Positions 16,442 to 24,852 of a stretch of DNA of 64,000 nucleotides are shown piece by piece. How positions within the stretch are numbered: the first letter of the stretch is position 1; every line of letters begins with the position of its first letter. This stretch comes from JABDMH01 sp964428345 (GTDB lineage Bacteria; Bacteroidota; Bacteroidia; Chitinophagales; Saprospiraceae), in the NCBI GenBank assembly GCA_964428345.1, contig CAYRYD010000005.1:1-64000 (forward strand), in the 5' to 3' direction. The notes under the pieces were generated by a model. It saw only the letters and a program-made list of their open reading frames with translations, was not told the origin of the DNA and did no database searches. The translations under genes and the position numbers were made by a program.

Positions 16442-17587
16442 ATGAAAAGGAGAAATCTACCAGTTCTTCTGCAATTGATGTTTTTTGCAGTCCTGCTAAT
16501 GTCTTGCGGTACTAAACTTCCATACGCAGGTAAATCGGCGATTGAACCCCGGGTGGTATTGCGGCTGGATTCCGGAGAAAATAATCCACGCAACAGCGAA
16601 GGAGATTTTGTTGAGCTGAAGGATGGTAGTCTGTTATTTATCTATTCTCATTATTATGGAGAATCGGCCCACGATCATGCGACAGCCAACCTCGCCAGCC
16701 GTATTTCCAAAGACCGGGGAATCACCTGGAGTTCTTCCGATAAGATTGAGGTCAATAACGAGGGAGGACTCAATGTGATGTCAGTCTCCCTGCTACGATT
16801 GCAGACCGGTGAAATTGCGTTGTTTTATTTGCGTAAAAATACGGCTGACGATTGCATTCCCATGATGCGGCTCTCGAGGGATGAAGCCGGAACCTGGGGT
16901 GATGCAGTACCTTGTATTACCGATAAGGAAGGGTATTTTGTGTTGAATAATGACCGGGTGATTCAGTTGTCCAACGGGCGCCTGATTTTGGCGGTGGCAC
17001 AGCATAATGTACCCGGAGGACAGTTTAACGGCAAAGGTAAACTATACAGTTATTATTCTGACGACAAAGGTCAGACCTGGCATAGCAGTGCCATGGTGCC
17101 GAATCCGGAAGATATTACCTTTCAGGAGCCGGGTCTCGTCCATTTGAAAGATAACAGCCTTTTAATGGTGATCCGTTCCGACGCAGGTACTCAGTGCTAT
17201 TCGAAGTCCATGGATATGGGCCAAACCTGGGGATCTGTGACCAGGAGTACACTCATCTCACCGGTTTCACCGGCCACCATCGAACGAATACCCGGTACCG
17301 GAGATCTCCTTGCCGTATGGAACTATAATTTGTCAACCGATGAGGCCATGTCCAAAGAGCGAACACCCTTAAGTATCGCTATCTCCGGGGATGAAGGGGT
17401 CAGTTGGCAAAAGATCAGGACACTCGAAGACGATCCGGATGGATTTTATTGTTACACTGCGATGCAATTTGTGGATGAGGGAGTTTTACTGGGATATTTG
17501 GCAGCCAGCCGGATCGCTTCGGAAAACAGGTTGGCCAATCTGGGTATCCGGGTACAAAAGATTGATCTGGCATGGATATATCAATAG
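16442..17587 (+). CDS. Sialidase-fold (BNR) lipoprotein, paralogue 2
   Basis: The 381-residue lipoprotein (signal ending LLMSC) is a tandem duplicate of the gene at 15250. Long blocks are almost unchanged, for example GENNPRNSEGDF, LKDGSLLFIYSHYYGES and ISPVSPATIERIPGTGDLL, and DNA identity in the last block is nearly complete, pointing to recent duplication or gene conversion. Asp boxes are conserved, though one reads SRDEAGTWGDA. Its 3' end overlaps the following SGNH gene by 16 bases, so they are co-translated from one message. Confidence 0.82.
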   Translation: MKRRNLPVLLQLMFFAVLLMSCGTKLPYAGKSAIEPRVVLRLDSGENNPRNSEGDFVELKDGSLLFIYSHYYGESAHDHATANLASRISKDRGITWSSSDKIEVNNEGGLNVMSVSLLRLQTGEIALFYLRKNTADDCIPMMRLSRDEAGTWGDAVPCITDKEGYFVLNNDRVIQLSNGRLILAVAQHNVPGGQFNGKGKLYSYYSDDKGQTWHSSAMVPNPEDITFQEPGLVHLKDNSLLMVIRSDAGTQCYSKSMDMGQTWGSVTRSTLISPVSPATIERIPGTGDLLAVWNYNLSTDEAMSKERTPLSIAISGDEGVSWQKIRTLEDDPDGFYCYTAMQFVDEGVLLGYLAASRIASENRLANLGIRVQKIDLAWIYQ

Positions 17588-18366
17588 AAAAACGACAGAT
17601 TGTGATCAATAAATTCGCTTTGATTATTTTGCTTTTATCTGTACCGACTGCAAACGGCTTAAGTCAACCGGCTTCACCCAGCATGAATCACGTTGAACCG
17701 GCCCAGGGAGATCCGGTCGTTATTGTGGCTTTTGGAAATTCCATCACTGCCGTCCGGAAAACGGTTCAACGGGTTTTTGCCCAACGTTTGCCTTCCCTGC
17801 TGGAGCCACATGGACTCAAAGCCAAAGTCATTAATGCCGGCATCGGTGGAAGTCACACCGGCCACCGGAAAGATCATGATCTTTTCAAAATTCCCCATGC
17901 ACTCGACCGGCTCGACACGGCGGTTTTAAAAAAACAGCCGGACCTGACCATCATCGGTTTCGGTACCAATGATTCTTATATTGATAGCAAAGTGGAAGGC
18001 GGCCCGTCCAGAATTCCGCTCTCCGACTATCAGCGTAATTTGGAATACATGATTCAACAGCTAAAAGCAGAAAAGTCTCAGATAATCCTGATGGCCCCAA
18101 ATTTACTGGGGGGTAACTATCCTGATTTTCAGAATGAAAGACTGCTGTTGTATGTAAAGACAGTGCGAAAATTGGCCCGTAAATACGGCACAGGAATGGT
18201 TGATAATTATACTTCCTTTAGCCGGTATGCCCGGAAAAAGGGGAATAGCCTGGATGATCTGTTGCTGGATGGTGTTCATCCCAACGACCGGGGTCACGAG
18301 CTGATCGCCACTCATCTGGCCGACGAAGTGCTGAGGCTCGCAAGAAAGCATAATAATTTTAAATGA
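17572..18366 (+). CDS. Exported SGNH/GDSL hydrolase
   Basis: The 264-residue protein has a signal peptide (hydrophobic FALIILLLSVPTANGLS at about 15-31) and an SGNH-hydrolase fold: block I FGNSIT with nucleophile Ser57 (Asn replaces the usual Asp of GDS), block II NAGIGG, block III GFGTND and block V DGVHPNDRGHE with the catalytic Asp and His. Such enzymes remove acyl esters, often acetyl groups, from sugars. Placement after two sialidase-fold lipoproteins suggests an O-deacylase preparing the same substrate. ATG 17572 lies inside the previous gene (16-base overlap) and there is no later ATG before the signal core, so coupling is likely. Confidence 0.82.
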   Translation: MDISIEKRQIVINKFALIILLLSVPTANGLSQPASPSMNHVEPAQGDPVVIVAFGNSITAVRKTVQRVFAQRLPSLLEPHGLKAKVINAGIGGSHTGHRKDHDLFKIPHALDRLDTAVLKKQPDLTIIGFGTNDSYIDSKVEGGPSRIPLSDYQRNLEYMIQQLKAEKSQIILMAPNLLGGNYPDFQNERLLLYVKTVRKLARKYGTGMVDNYTSFSRYARKKGNSLDDLLLDGVHPNDRGHELIATHLADEVLRLARKHNNFK

Positions 18367-18404
18367 CTACAGGTAGCAGGATAGAGAAAGATACTCAGGA
18401 GTTC

Positions 18405-18518
18405 ATGATGAATAGGTTTTTTCATACAAGGAGAAGAATCATGCAAATGGGTGGGAAAGTCCTGTTCCTGCCCTTTGCATATTCTTCGTTGCCTTTGATA
18501 TCAGTAAAAGAATTCTGA
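18405..18518 (+). pseudogene. Signal-peptide fragment cut from the next SGNH gene by in-frame TGA
   Basis: From ATG 18405 (or 18408) an open frame encodes about 37 residues, MNRFFHTRRRIMQMGG followed by KVLFLPFAYSSLPLISVKEF: an arginine-rich stretch and hydrophobic core as in a Tat or Sec leader. It ends at TGA 18516-18518. The frame continues without shift, GAG AAA TCC, into ATG 18528 of the following SGNH hydrolase. So the leader and the enzyme were probably one gene, now interrupted by one nonsense codon. Confidence 0.6.
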
Positions 18519-18527
18519 GAGAAATCC

Positions 18528-19214
18528 ATGGATCAAAAATCCGACATTGAGGCCATCGGGCAGTTACTAAAAAGCAAAGAGTCGCATTGCTGGCTTTTTA
18601 CGGGCGACAGTATAACGCAGGGGGCCAAACATACGCACGGTTACCGTTCCTATCCGGAAATATTCCAGGAGCGCATACGCTGGGAAATGGGAAGGACTCA
18701 GGATGTGATTGTAAACACTGGGATCAGTGGTCAAACTACCGTTCAGGTGCTGGACGATTTTGAGCGACGGGTAGCCCGGTTTATGCCATCCGTCGTATTT
18801 ATTATGCTGGGTACCAATGACTGCGCCGGTGAGCGAATAAAAAAGGACCTTTTCAGGCAAAATCTGCTCACCACCATCAGCAAGATCCGCACGTTAAAAG
18901 CGATACCTGTTTTGCAAACCCCCAACATCATTCTGAGTGCCTATGCCCCGGAGAGGAAAAGTCTCCCGGATTACATTTCAGAGATCAGGGAAATCGCCAA
19001 CCAGAAAGCATTAATTCTAATTGATCACCACCAACACTGGAACGACAGCTTGAGCAATTCAATGACCGATGTGTATAAACTTTGGTTGAATGATCCGTTG
19101 CATCCCAATCAATACGGCCACCAGCAAATGGCGAGACTGATTTTTAAGGAACTTAAAATGTTTGATGCCAGAGCTTCAACCTGCGGTGCTCCCAATTATG
19201 AGGGCATTCACTGA
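18528..19214 (+). CDS. SGNH/GDSL hydrolase, export signal lost or separated
   Basis: The 228-residue reading frame encodes a complete SGNH domain: FTGDSITQG with nucleophile Ser28, NTGISGQTT, LGTNDC and NDPLHPNQYGHQQ with catalytic Asp and His. As it stands it has no signal peptide, but an in-frame leader-like segment lies directly upstream behind a TGA at 18516. Either translation restarts 9 bases after that stop and the enzyme stays in the cytoplasm, or the gene is inactive for export, or the TGA is a sequencing error. It shares the cluster with another SGNH hydrolase at 17572 but is not a close copy. Confidence 0.8.
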   Translation: MDQKSDIEAIGQLLKSKESHCWLFTGDSITQGAKHTHGYRSYPEIFQERIRWEMGRTQDVIVNTGISGQTTVQVLDDFERRVARFMPSVVFIMLGTNDCAGERIKKDLFRQNLLTTISKIRTLKAIPVLQTPNIILSAYAPERKSLPDYISEIREIANQKALILIDHHQHWNDSLSNSMTDVYKLWLNDPLHPNQYGHQQMARLIFKELKMFDARASTCGAPNYEGIH

Positions 19215-19284
19215 ACAAATTAATGCAATGAAACCACCGAAAAAATAACAGATAATGATCTGCCTGACTGTACCTGAAATATCA

Positions 19285-20421
19285 ATGACCAATTTTTGGA
19301 TCTTTTCCATAAGCCTGTTTCTAATGACAAACTGTACCGTTGAGCCGGAATCCAATGCACCGGAAAAGGGAAAATCGGTAGTGCTGAAACTCAAACCCTC
19401 CAATGGCAATCCCCGCAACAGCGAGGGTAGTTTTATCCGCCTGAGGGATGGCCGGATTTTATTCATCTATTCACATTTTACCGATGGTTCCGGTGATTAT
19501 GCTTCGGCGTATCTTGCCAGTCGGTCTTCGGATGATGACGGTAAGACCTGGACTCAGGAAGATGTAAATATACTACCAAATGAAGGTGGTCTCAATACCA
19601 TGAGTGTCAGCCTTCTCCGGTTGCAGAACGGCGATATTGCCCTGTTTTATGCGCGGAAGAATTCGCATAAGGATTGCCGTCCCATTCTCCGGATTTCGAA
19701 AGATGAAGCCGCTACCTGGAGTGATCCCATCGAATGTATCCGCGATCAGATCGGATATTACGTACTAAACAATGACCGGGTCATTCAATTGAGTTCGGGC
19801 CGGCTGATCATGCCGGTTTCGTTGCACGAGGCCCCGGGCATGGAATGGTCGGACGGAGGCCGGCTGCAGACCTGGTATTCCGACGACAATGGGCTGACCT
19901 GGACCGCAGGTATCGAAGTCGAAAATCCGGATGGAGTGGTCCTGCAGGAACCGGGGGTCATCGCTTTAAAGGATGGAAAGATCATGATGTTTATCCGGAC
20001 GGATGCCGGTGCTCAGTATCTGGCTTATTCTTCCGATGCCGGCCACTCGTGGTCGCCGGCAGTAAGGAGTGACATCCCGTCTCCACTATCACCTGCTTCT
20101 ATAAAACGTATTCCTTCAACCGGTGACCTGCTTATGGCCTGGAACAATAATGAAGGGGACGACGAAAATATAGCCGGGAAAAGAACTCCCTTCAATCTAG
20201 CCATCAGCAGCGATGAAGGGAAGACCTGGAAATTAAGCAAGACCATCGAAGACAATCCAGATGGTTGGTATTGCTACACTGCCATCGATTTTGTCGGTGA
20301 TCAGGTCTTGTTGGGTTATTGTGCCGGTGACCGGAGAGAAAATAATGGCTTGGCGGAGACCTATATTGCCCGCATCGGTGTGGATTGGATCTATGATGAA
20401 GACGGAATTGAACGTAAGTAA
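19285..20421 (+). CDS. Sialidase-fold (BNR) lipoprotein, paralogue 3
   Basis: The 378-residue protein is the third and more diverged member of the tandem family, with Asp boxes SDDDGKTWTQE, SKDEAATWSDP, SDDNGLTWTAG, SSDAGHSWSPA and SSDEGKTWKLS and the shared blocks NPRNSEGSF, LNNDRVIQLSSGR and DDNPDGWYCYTA-like ending. I start it at ATG 19285 because MTNFWIFSISLFLMTNC is a good lipoprotein signal; the frame also has an ATG at 19255 that would add ten polar residues in front. The next gene begins 10 bases after its stop. Confidence 0.82.
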   Translation: MTNFWIFSISLFLMTNCTVEPESNAPEKGKSVVLKLKPSNGNPRNSEGSFIRLRDGRILFIYSHFTDGSGDYASAYLASRSSDDDGKTWTQEDVNILPNEGGLNTMSVSLLRLQNGDIALFYARKNSHKDCRPILRISKDEAATWSDPIECIRDQIGYYVLNNDRVIQLSSGRLIMPVSLHEAPGMEWSDGGRLQTWYSDDNGLTWTAGIEVENPDGVVLQEPGVIALKDGKIMMFIRTDAGAQYLAYSSDAGHSWSPAVRSDIPSPLSPASIKRIPSTGDLLMAWNNNEGDDENIAGKRTPFNLAISSDEGKTWKLSKTIEDNPDGWYCYTAIDFVGDQVLLGYCAGDRRENNGLAETYIARIGVDWIYDEDGIERK

Positions 20422-20431
20422 ACTGAGGGAA

Positions 20432-21376
20432 ATGACGGCTATTAAATCTGATATCATAAGTATCCTACGGATTGAGGGTTCCCGCCAAGGTCCCCACTTA
20501 CTGATTACCGCCGGTGTTCACGGCGATGAATATGAACCTATGGAAGCCTGCCGCCGGTTGTATCACCGGATAAAAACCGAAAGTCATAAATTGCGGGGCA
20601 CATTAACCATTGTACCAGTGGTCAACCGAATGGCCTTTGAAGCAGCTAACCGGACCGGTAATGACGGTCTGGATCTCGCCAGAATATGTCCGGGAAATCC
20701 CGGTGGCAGTGAAACCGAAAGAGCCGCTCATGCCGTCAGTGAGCTGATCCGGAAAGCGGATTACTACATCGATATGCACAATGGAGGTACATTGCACAAT
20801 ATTTACCCATTTGCTGGATACATGATTCACCCTGATAGCCTGGTACTGGAAGCTCAGCGGGAGATGGCCACCGCATTTGGACTGCCCATGGTCTGGGGCA
20901 CTGATCCTTCATTGAATGGACGGACCCTGTCGGTAGCCCGTGATGCAGGAGTACCGGCCATCTACACTGAAATCGGAGGCTGCGGTGTATACAACGAGCA
21001 GATGACCGTGCTGGCTTTCGAGGGCTGCCTCAATGTGTTGAAACAACTGGAAATGTTGCCCGAGCCACCCCGGGATCCGGTCTGCCGGTATCATCTTGAG
21101 GATCACCGGAGTGAAAGCGGTTATCTGCAAAAGTTGATGCCTGCTCCCTGTGATGGATTTTTTTTACCCCGCGTTTCGCTGGGTACACGCCTTTGGACCG
21201 GCGATCTGGTCGGTCATATCCAGGATGAAACCGGAATGTCTGCCACACCGGTACTGGCCGGGCAGGATGGAATTTTATTTATCCTCCGCAATACGCCCCC
21301 GGTGAGGAAGGGAGACGCCCTGGGCGGAATATTGCCCGTTGATGAGAACCCTCAATTACAGATTATTTATGGATAG
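20432..21376 (+). CDS. AspA/AstE-family zinc deacylase (M14-like)
   Basis: A 314-residue cytoplasmic member of the succinylglutamate desuccinylase/aspartoacylase family. Zinc ligands are visible as H30 and E33 in AGVHGDEYEP and H116 in YYIDMHNGG; the R/N motif lies in VPVVNRMAFEAANRTGNDGLDLAR. These enzymes split an acyl group from an amine or amide. ATG 20432 is preferred; the frame extends far upstream but overlaps the previous gene. Its stop overlaps the ATG of the next gene (ATGGATAG), starting a run of coupled genes. In this context it may remove an N-acyl group from an amino sugar or amino-acid-like intermediate; that is inference. Confidence 0.82.
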   Translation: MTAIKSDIISILRIEGSRQGPHLLITAGVHGDEYEPMEACRRLYHRIKTESHKLRGTLTIVPVVNRMAFEAANRTGNDGLDLARICPGNPGGSETERAAHAVSELIRKADYYIDMHNGGTLHNIYPFAGYMIHPDSLVLEAQREMATAFGLPMVWGTDPSLNGRTLSVARDAGVPAIYTEIGGCGVYNEQMTVLAFEGCLNVLKQLEMLPEPPRDPVCRYHLEDHRSESGYLQKLMPAPCDGFFLPRVSLGTRLWTGDLVGHIQDETGMSATPVLAGQDGILFILRNTPPVRKGDALGGILPVDENPQLQIIYG

Positions 21377-22172
21377 ACCAGTCGCCATAGTTACCGGAGC
21401 ATCCCGTGGTATCGGTAACGCCATTGCCCGGCGTTTCATCCGGGAGGGTTATAATGTCGCCGTCAATTCGGATGATGTCGATGAGCTGTTGAATGCCTTT
21501 CCGGATTTGCCGGCAGAGCACATATTGTATCTTCCCGGAGATCTGGCAGATTTGAATTGGGTGCCGTCACTGGTTGAGAAAACAGCCGGGAAATGGGGGA
21601 GGATTGATGCACTGGTCAACAACGCTGCCTGGAGAGTGATTGAGCCTCTTAGGACCGCCACCCTGGAAAACTGGGAGCGCACCCTCCGCATTTGTCTGAC
21701 TACTCCCGCATTTCTGACCAAATGGGTTGTGTCCCGGATGGAGGCGATGAAGATTCCCGGAGTGATCATCAATATCTCCAGTATCATGAGTGAACGGACA
21801 GCTGGTACTTCTGCAGCCTATGTGGTGGCCAAGGGTGGTTTGCTGAGCCTTACTTCTGAGATGGCCGCCCTATATGGCCCATCGGGTATTCGGGTCATTG
21901 CTGTCAGTCCCGGTAATATTACCACCCGGCTCAGCCAGGATTTTGTGGATCCTGATGGTCAGGACATTACCCACAGGCTGACTCACCAGGTGGAAGACCA
22001 GACTCCTCTGCAACGGAGCGGACATCCTGAAGAAATCGCCAACGCGGTAGTCTGGCTCTGCAGCAGCGAAGCTTCGTTTATCACCGGTACCAATCTGGTC
22101 ATAGACGGTGGTTTTAGCACTAATTTCAACAGCTATGAACTTAAAAAACTTCAATTTCCCGGTCAGTTTTGA
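21369..22172 (+). CDS. Short-chain dehydrogenase/reductase (SDR)
   Basis: A 267-residue classical SDR: cofactor motif TGASRGIG at 9-16, LVNNAAWR, catalytic Ser in NISSIMSE, Tyr-Lys in SAAYVVAKGG, and the closing GTNLVIDGGFS. It is a cytoplasmic NAD(P)-dependent oxidoreductase, probably acting on a sugar or keto-acid hydroxyl. ATG 21369 overlaps the preceding stop by eight bases; the frame also has ATGs at 21339 and 21342 that would extend it into the upstream gene. Its TGA shares bases with the TTG start of the next gene. Confidence 0.85.
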   Translation: MDRPVAIVTGASRGIGNAIARRFIREGYNVAVNSDDVDELLNAFPDLPAEHILYLPGDLADLNWVPSLVEKTAGKWGRIDALVNNAAWRVIEPLRTATLENWERTLRICLTTPAFLTKWVVSRMEAMKIPGVIINISSIMSERTAGTSAAYVVAKGGLLSLTSEMAALYGPSGIRVIAVSPGNITTRLSQDFVDPDGQDITHRLTHQVEDQTPLQRSGHPEEIANAVVWLCSSEASFITGTNLVIDGGFSTNFNSYELKKLQFPGQF

Positions 22173-23281
22173 GTAGTATACTGAAATATAGTCATCTGCT
22201 GGACAGTACCGGGAATCTCCCTGTACTTGCGTTGGGAGAAGGTAATACTCCACTGATCCGTTCCCGTCATATAGGTCCCGCTCTCGGATTCGATCATCTC
22301 TATTTTAAACTCGAGAGCCTGAATCCGACCGGTTCCTATAAGGACCGTTTTGCTGCCCTGGCCATCTCTGGTCTTTTACAGGATGGGGCAGGAATCTGCC
22401 TGGCTACCTCGAGTGGCAATACCGGGGCTGCCCTGGCCGCCTATGCTGCCCTGGCTGGCATACCCTGCCATATTGCGGTGGTCGATGGTGCTCCCTCCGG
22501 GAAGCTTCGCCAGATGCAGGCTTATGGGGCCCAACTATGGATGGTTAAAGACTTCGGTATCCGAACAGAGCAAACCATAACCGTATTCAGAGAACTGCAA
22601 CAAGTTGCGGAATCGTACAATACCGCCATTCAAATCAGTGCCTTTGCCTACTGTCCGTTTGGTATGCAAGGGGTTCAGACTATCTCTTTTGAGATTGCCG
22701 AAACCCTACCGCAGGTAAGGCACATTTATTGCCCGGCCGGTGGTGGTGGTCTCACCCTGGCGGTTGCTCTCGGATTCGAGCGATCTGAGTCCGGGGCCAG
22801 ACCGAAAGTGCACTGTGTCCAGCCTGCCGGTAATGATACCATTGCTACTCCACTGAGAATGGGAATGACCAAAGCCCGTCCTGCAGAAGTGTCCGCTACT
22901 ACGATCAGCGGATTGCAGGTGCCCAGTGTGATCGATGGCGATCAGGTTATTCAGGCTTGCCGGAGATCCGGAGGTACCGGTTATCTCGTAGCGGATGATG
23001 AAGTATATTACTGGCAGGAAAGGCTGGCAGTCAGCGAAGGTATTTATTGTGAGCCTGCGGGAGCAGTGGCATTGGCGGGATTTGTCCGGTCATTAAAGGA
23101 AAAATCATTTGACCGGGATGATGAAGTAGTATGTCTGATCACCGGGCACGGATTTAAAGATCCCGGATCCACCGAAAAAATGATTGTAAATAATCCGGTA
23201 AAATATATATCGGGAATCATAGAATTAAAACAAAATCTAGATGAATCAACAACAGAAAGTACCAGAAGGGAAACACGATGA
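22169..23281 (+). CDS. Threonine-synthase-like PLP enzyme (fold type II)
   Basis: A 370-residue cytoplasmic enzyme. It has GEGNTPL near residue 23, the PLP-binding lysine K58 in NPTGSYKDR, the ring-binding SSGNTGAALAAYAA and the phosphate-binding CPAGGGGLTLAVALG. The family catalyses beta/gamma eliminations or replacements (threonine synthase, dehydratases, diaminopropionate lyases). The start is TTG 22169, overlapping the previous stop as TTGA; there is no in-frame ATG until after the active-site lysine, so TTG must be used. Linked to a deacylase and RidA it more likely makes or consumes a reactive enamine in catabolism than makes threonine. The exact reaction is unknown. Confidence 0.8.
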   Translation: MSSILKYSHLLDSTGNLPVLALGEGNTPLIRSRHIGPALGFDHLYFKLESLNPTGSYKDRFAALAISGLLQDGAGICLATSSGNTGAALAAYAALAGIPCHIAVVDGAPSGKLRQMQAYGAQLWMVKDFGIRTEQTITVFRELQQVAESYNTAIQISAFAYCPFGMQGVQTISFEIAETLPQVRHIYCPAGGGGLTLAVALGFERSESGARPKVHCVQPAGNDTIATPLRMGMTKARPAEVSATTISGLQVPSVIDGDQVIQACRRSGGTGYLVADDEVYYWQERLAVSEGIYCEPAGAVALAGFVRSLKEKSFDRDDEVVCLITGHGFKDPGSTEKMIVNNPVKYISGIIELKQNLDESTTESTRRETR

Positions 23282-24200
23282 TCTCTTTTCCGGAGTCTGG
23301 CCAGCTTTGATCACTCCTGTGAGTACTTCCGGGAATCCGGATTTCAAAACTTTGGAGAAGCTGGTCGAACTCATGGCATCACAGGAGATGGATGGCCTTT
23401 ATATACTTGGCTCAACCGGGCAGGGTTTCCTCTTTGGGCACGAAGAGAGAAAACGCATTACAGAAGTGGTCACGGAGGTGGTCGATCATAGATTGCCGGT
23501 GATGGTCCAGGTTGGATCGATGACCACCAGCGAATCGGTAGAGCTGGCCAGGCATGCCGCCCGGTGTGGAGCAGATGGCATTTCTTCGGTAGGTCCGATT
23601 TATTATGGCTCACCGGATGGTTCTTCCGCCATGGCTCTGAAGCATTACGAACAGATTGCCACATCGACAGATTTGCCTTTTTTTCCGTATCAGCTCGGAG
23701 AGCGGGCTTTCCGGGAAGATACGGGCATTTTCATTGAAAAGCTCCTGAAGATACCCAATGTGAAAGGCATGAAACTGACAACCAACAATCTGCTTGAAAT
23801 CAGTTCCATCTCCTTTAGTTCGCGCGGTGCCCTCACTTTATTCAGCGGTTCAGATGAACTGATGTGTCATGCAGCGATGTGTGGTACTTCCGGCGCTATC
23901 GGAAGTACTTACAACCTTTGGGGTAGGGAATGCCAGCGAATACGAAAGGCTTTTCTGGAGGGTGACGTACAATTGGGTACGGCATTTATGTTGACTTTTC
24001 AGGAGGTGATCGCGTCGATCCTACCCAATTTCTGGAGCTTTGTCCGTCAAGCTATGCTTTTGCGGTATCAGATCGATGTCGGGATGCCCATTCCACCCCT
24101 TGGAAATGCCAACAAAACCTGGGATGATAACAAGGTGATTGATCTGGTGGAGCGGGTAACCAATGCTGCAGATCTCAAAATCTTACAAGAGCATGAGTAA
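23241..24200 (+). CDS. DHDPS/NanA-family class I aldolase
   Basis: A 319-residue (beta/alpha)8 lyase of the dihydrodipicolinate synthase/N-acetylneuraminate lyase family. GSTGQGFLF (57 onward) matches the substrate-carboxylate loop, and the Schiff-base lysine is K178 in VKGMKLT. The active-site tyrosine is probably Y150 in FFPYQLGE, where the common Y-N-x-P is changed, so it is unlikely to be DapA or a standard NanA. It overlaps the upstream gene by 41 bases and the next by 8. Likely role: retro-aldol cleavage or dehydration of a 2-keto-3-deoxy acid. Confidence 0.82.
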   Translation: MNQQQKVPEGKHDDLFSGVWPALITPVSTSGNPDFKTLEKLVELMASQEMDGLYILGSTGQGFLFGHEERKRITEVVTEVVDHRLPVMVQVGSMTTSESVELARHAARCGADGISSVGPIYYGSPDGSSAMALKHYEQIATSTDLPFFPYQLGERAFREDTGIFIEKLLKIPNVKGMKLTTNNLLEISSISFSSRGALTLFSGSDELMCHAAMCGTSGAIGSTYNLWGRECQRIRKAFLEGDVQLGTAFMLTFQEVIASILPNFWSFVRQAMLLRYQIDVGMPIPPLGNANKTWDDNKVIDLVERVTNAADLKILQEHE

Positions 24201-24852
24201 GACAACATATTCACTGGATGAAATAGAATCCAGACTCTATTCAGCGGTGATTTCCGACGCCCTGGATAGCCTGGGATTCCGGCATCAGTCGATCCGCACT
24301 GATCTGAAGCCATTTACCGGCATCCATAAACTGACAGGACGCTGTAAGACTACCCTGTGGGCCGATATGTACCATCAGGATCCCGATCCGTATGCTCTGG
24401 AGCTGAAAGCCGTTGATGAATGCCGGCCAGGTGATGTGCTGATCGCCGCTGCCGGAGGTTCGGTTCGTTCCGGCATCTGGGGAGAACTCCTGTCGACAGC
24501 CGCCCGTAACAGCGGTTGTCGCGGAGCAATCATCCATGGTGCGGTACGCGATATTGCCAGGATGCGCGAGATGCAGTTTCCGGTCTTTGCCTCGGCTTCC
24601 TGTGTCTATGACAGTCTCGACCGCCAACGGGTGATCGATCTCGACATTCCGGTAGAAATCGGGGGTGTAGTCATTCATCCCGGAAATCTCATTTTTGCCG
24701 ATGAAGATGGCCTGGTAGTCGTTCCTGGTGACGTGGAAATGGAAGCCATGGAAAGAGCCATGCAGAAAGTTGACGCGGAAAATATCACCCGCGATGCCAT
24801 TAAAAAAGGAATGAAGGCGCTGGCAGCCTATCAAAAATACGGTGTATTATGA
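24193..24852 (+). CDS. RraA-family aldolase/decarboxylase-like protein
   Basis: A 219-residue protein of the RraA / 4-hydroxy-4-methyl-2-oxoglutarate aldolase family. The motif region reads AAAGGSVRSGIWGELLSTAARNSGCRGAIIHG-type (given here in parts: GIWGELL, then GAIIHGAVRD) with the conserved R-D that binds substrate and metal-bound water. The residue two further on is Arg (RDIAR) where active HMG aldolases usually have Glu or Asp, so the chemistry may differ. I start at ATG 24193, which overlaps the upstream stop as ATGAGTAA, in preference to an earlier in-frame ATG at 24163. Cytoplasmic, part of the coupled run. Confidence 0.8.
   Translation: MSKTTYSLDEIESRLYSAVISDALDSLGFRHQSIRTDLKPFTGIHKLTGRCKTTLWADMYHQDPDPYALELKAVDECRPGDVLIAAAGGSVRSGIWGELLSTAARNSGCRGAIIHGAVRDIARMREMQFPVFASASCVYDSLDRQRVIDLDIPVEIGGVVIHPGNLIFADEDGLVVVPGDVEMEAMERAMQKVDAENITRDAIKKGMKALAAYQKYGVL

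Noticed and set aside
18516..18518. TGA as selenocysteine codon in the SGNH gene
   Set aside because: The position is between a leader and the enzyme domain, not at an active site, and I see no hairpin typical of a bacterial SECIS directly after it.
12157..20421. Calling the four propeller proteins true sialidases
   Set aside because: Asp boxes show the fold only; the arginine triad and Tyr/Glu nucleophile pair could not be confirmed by eye.
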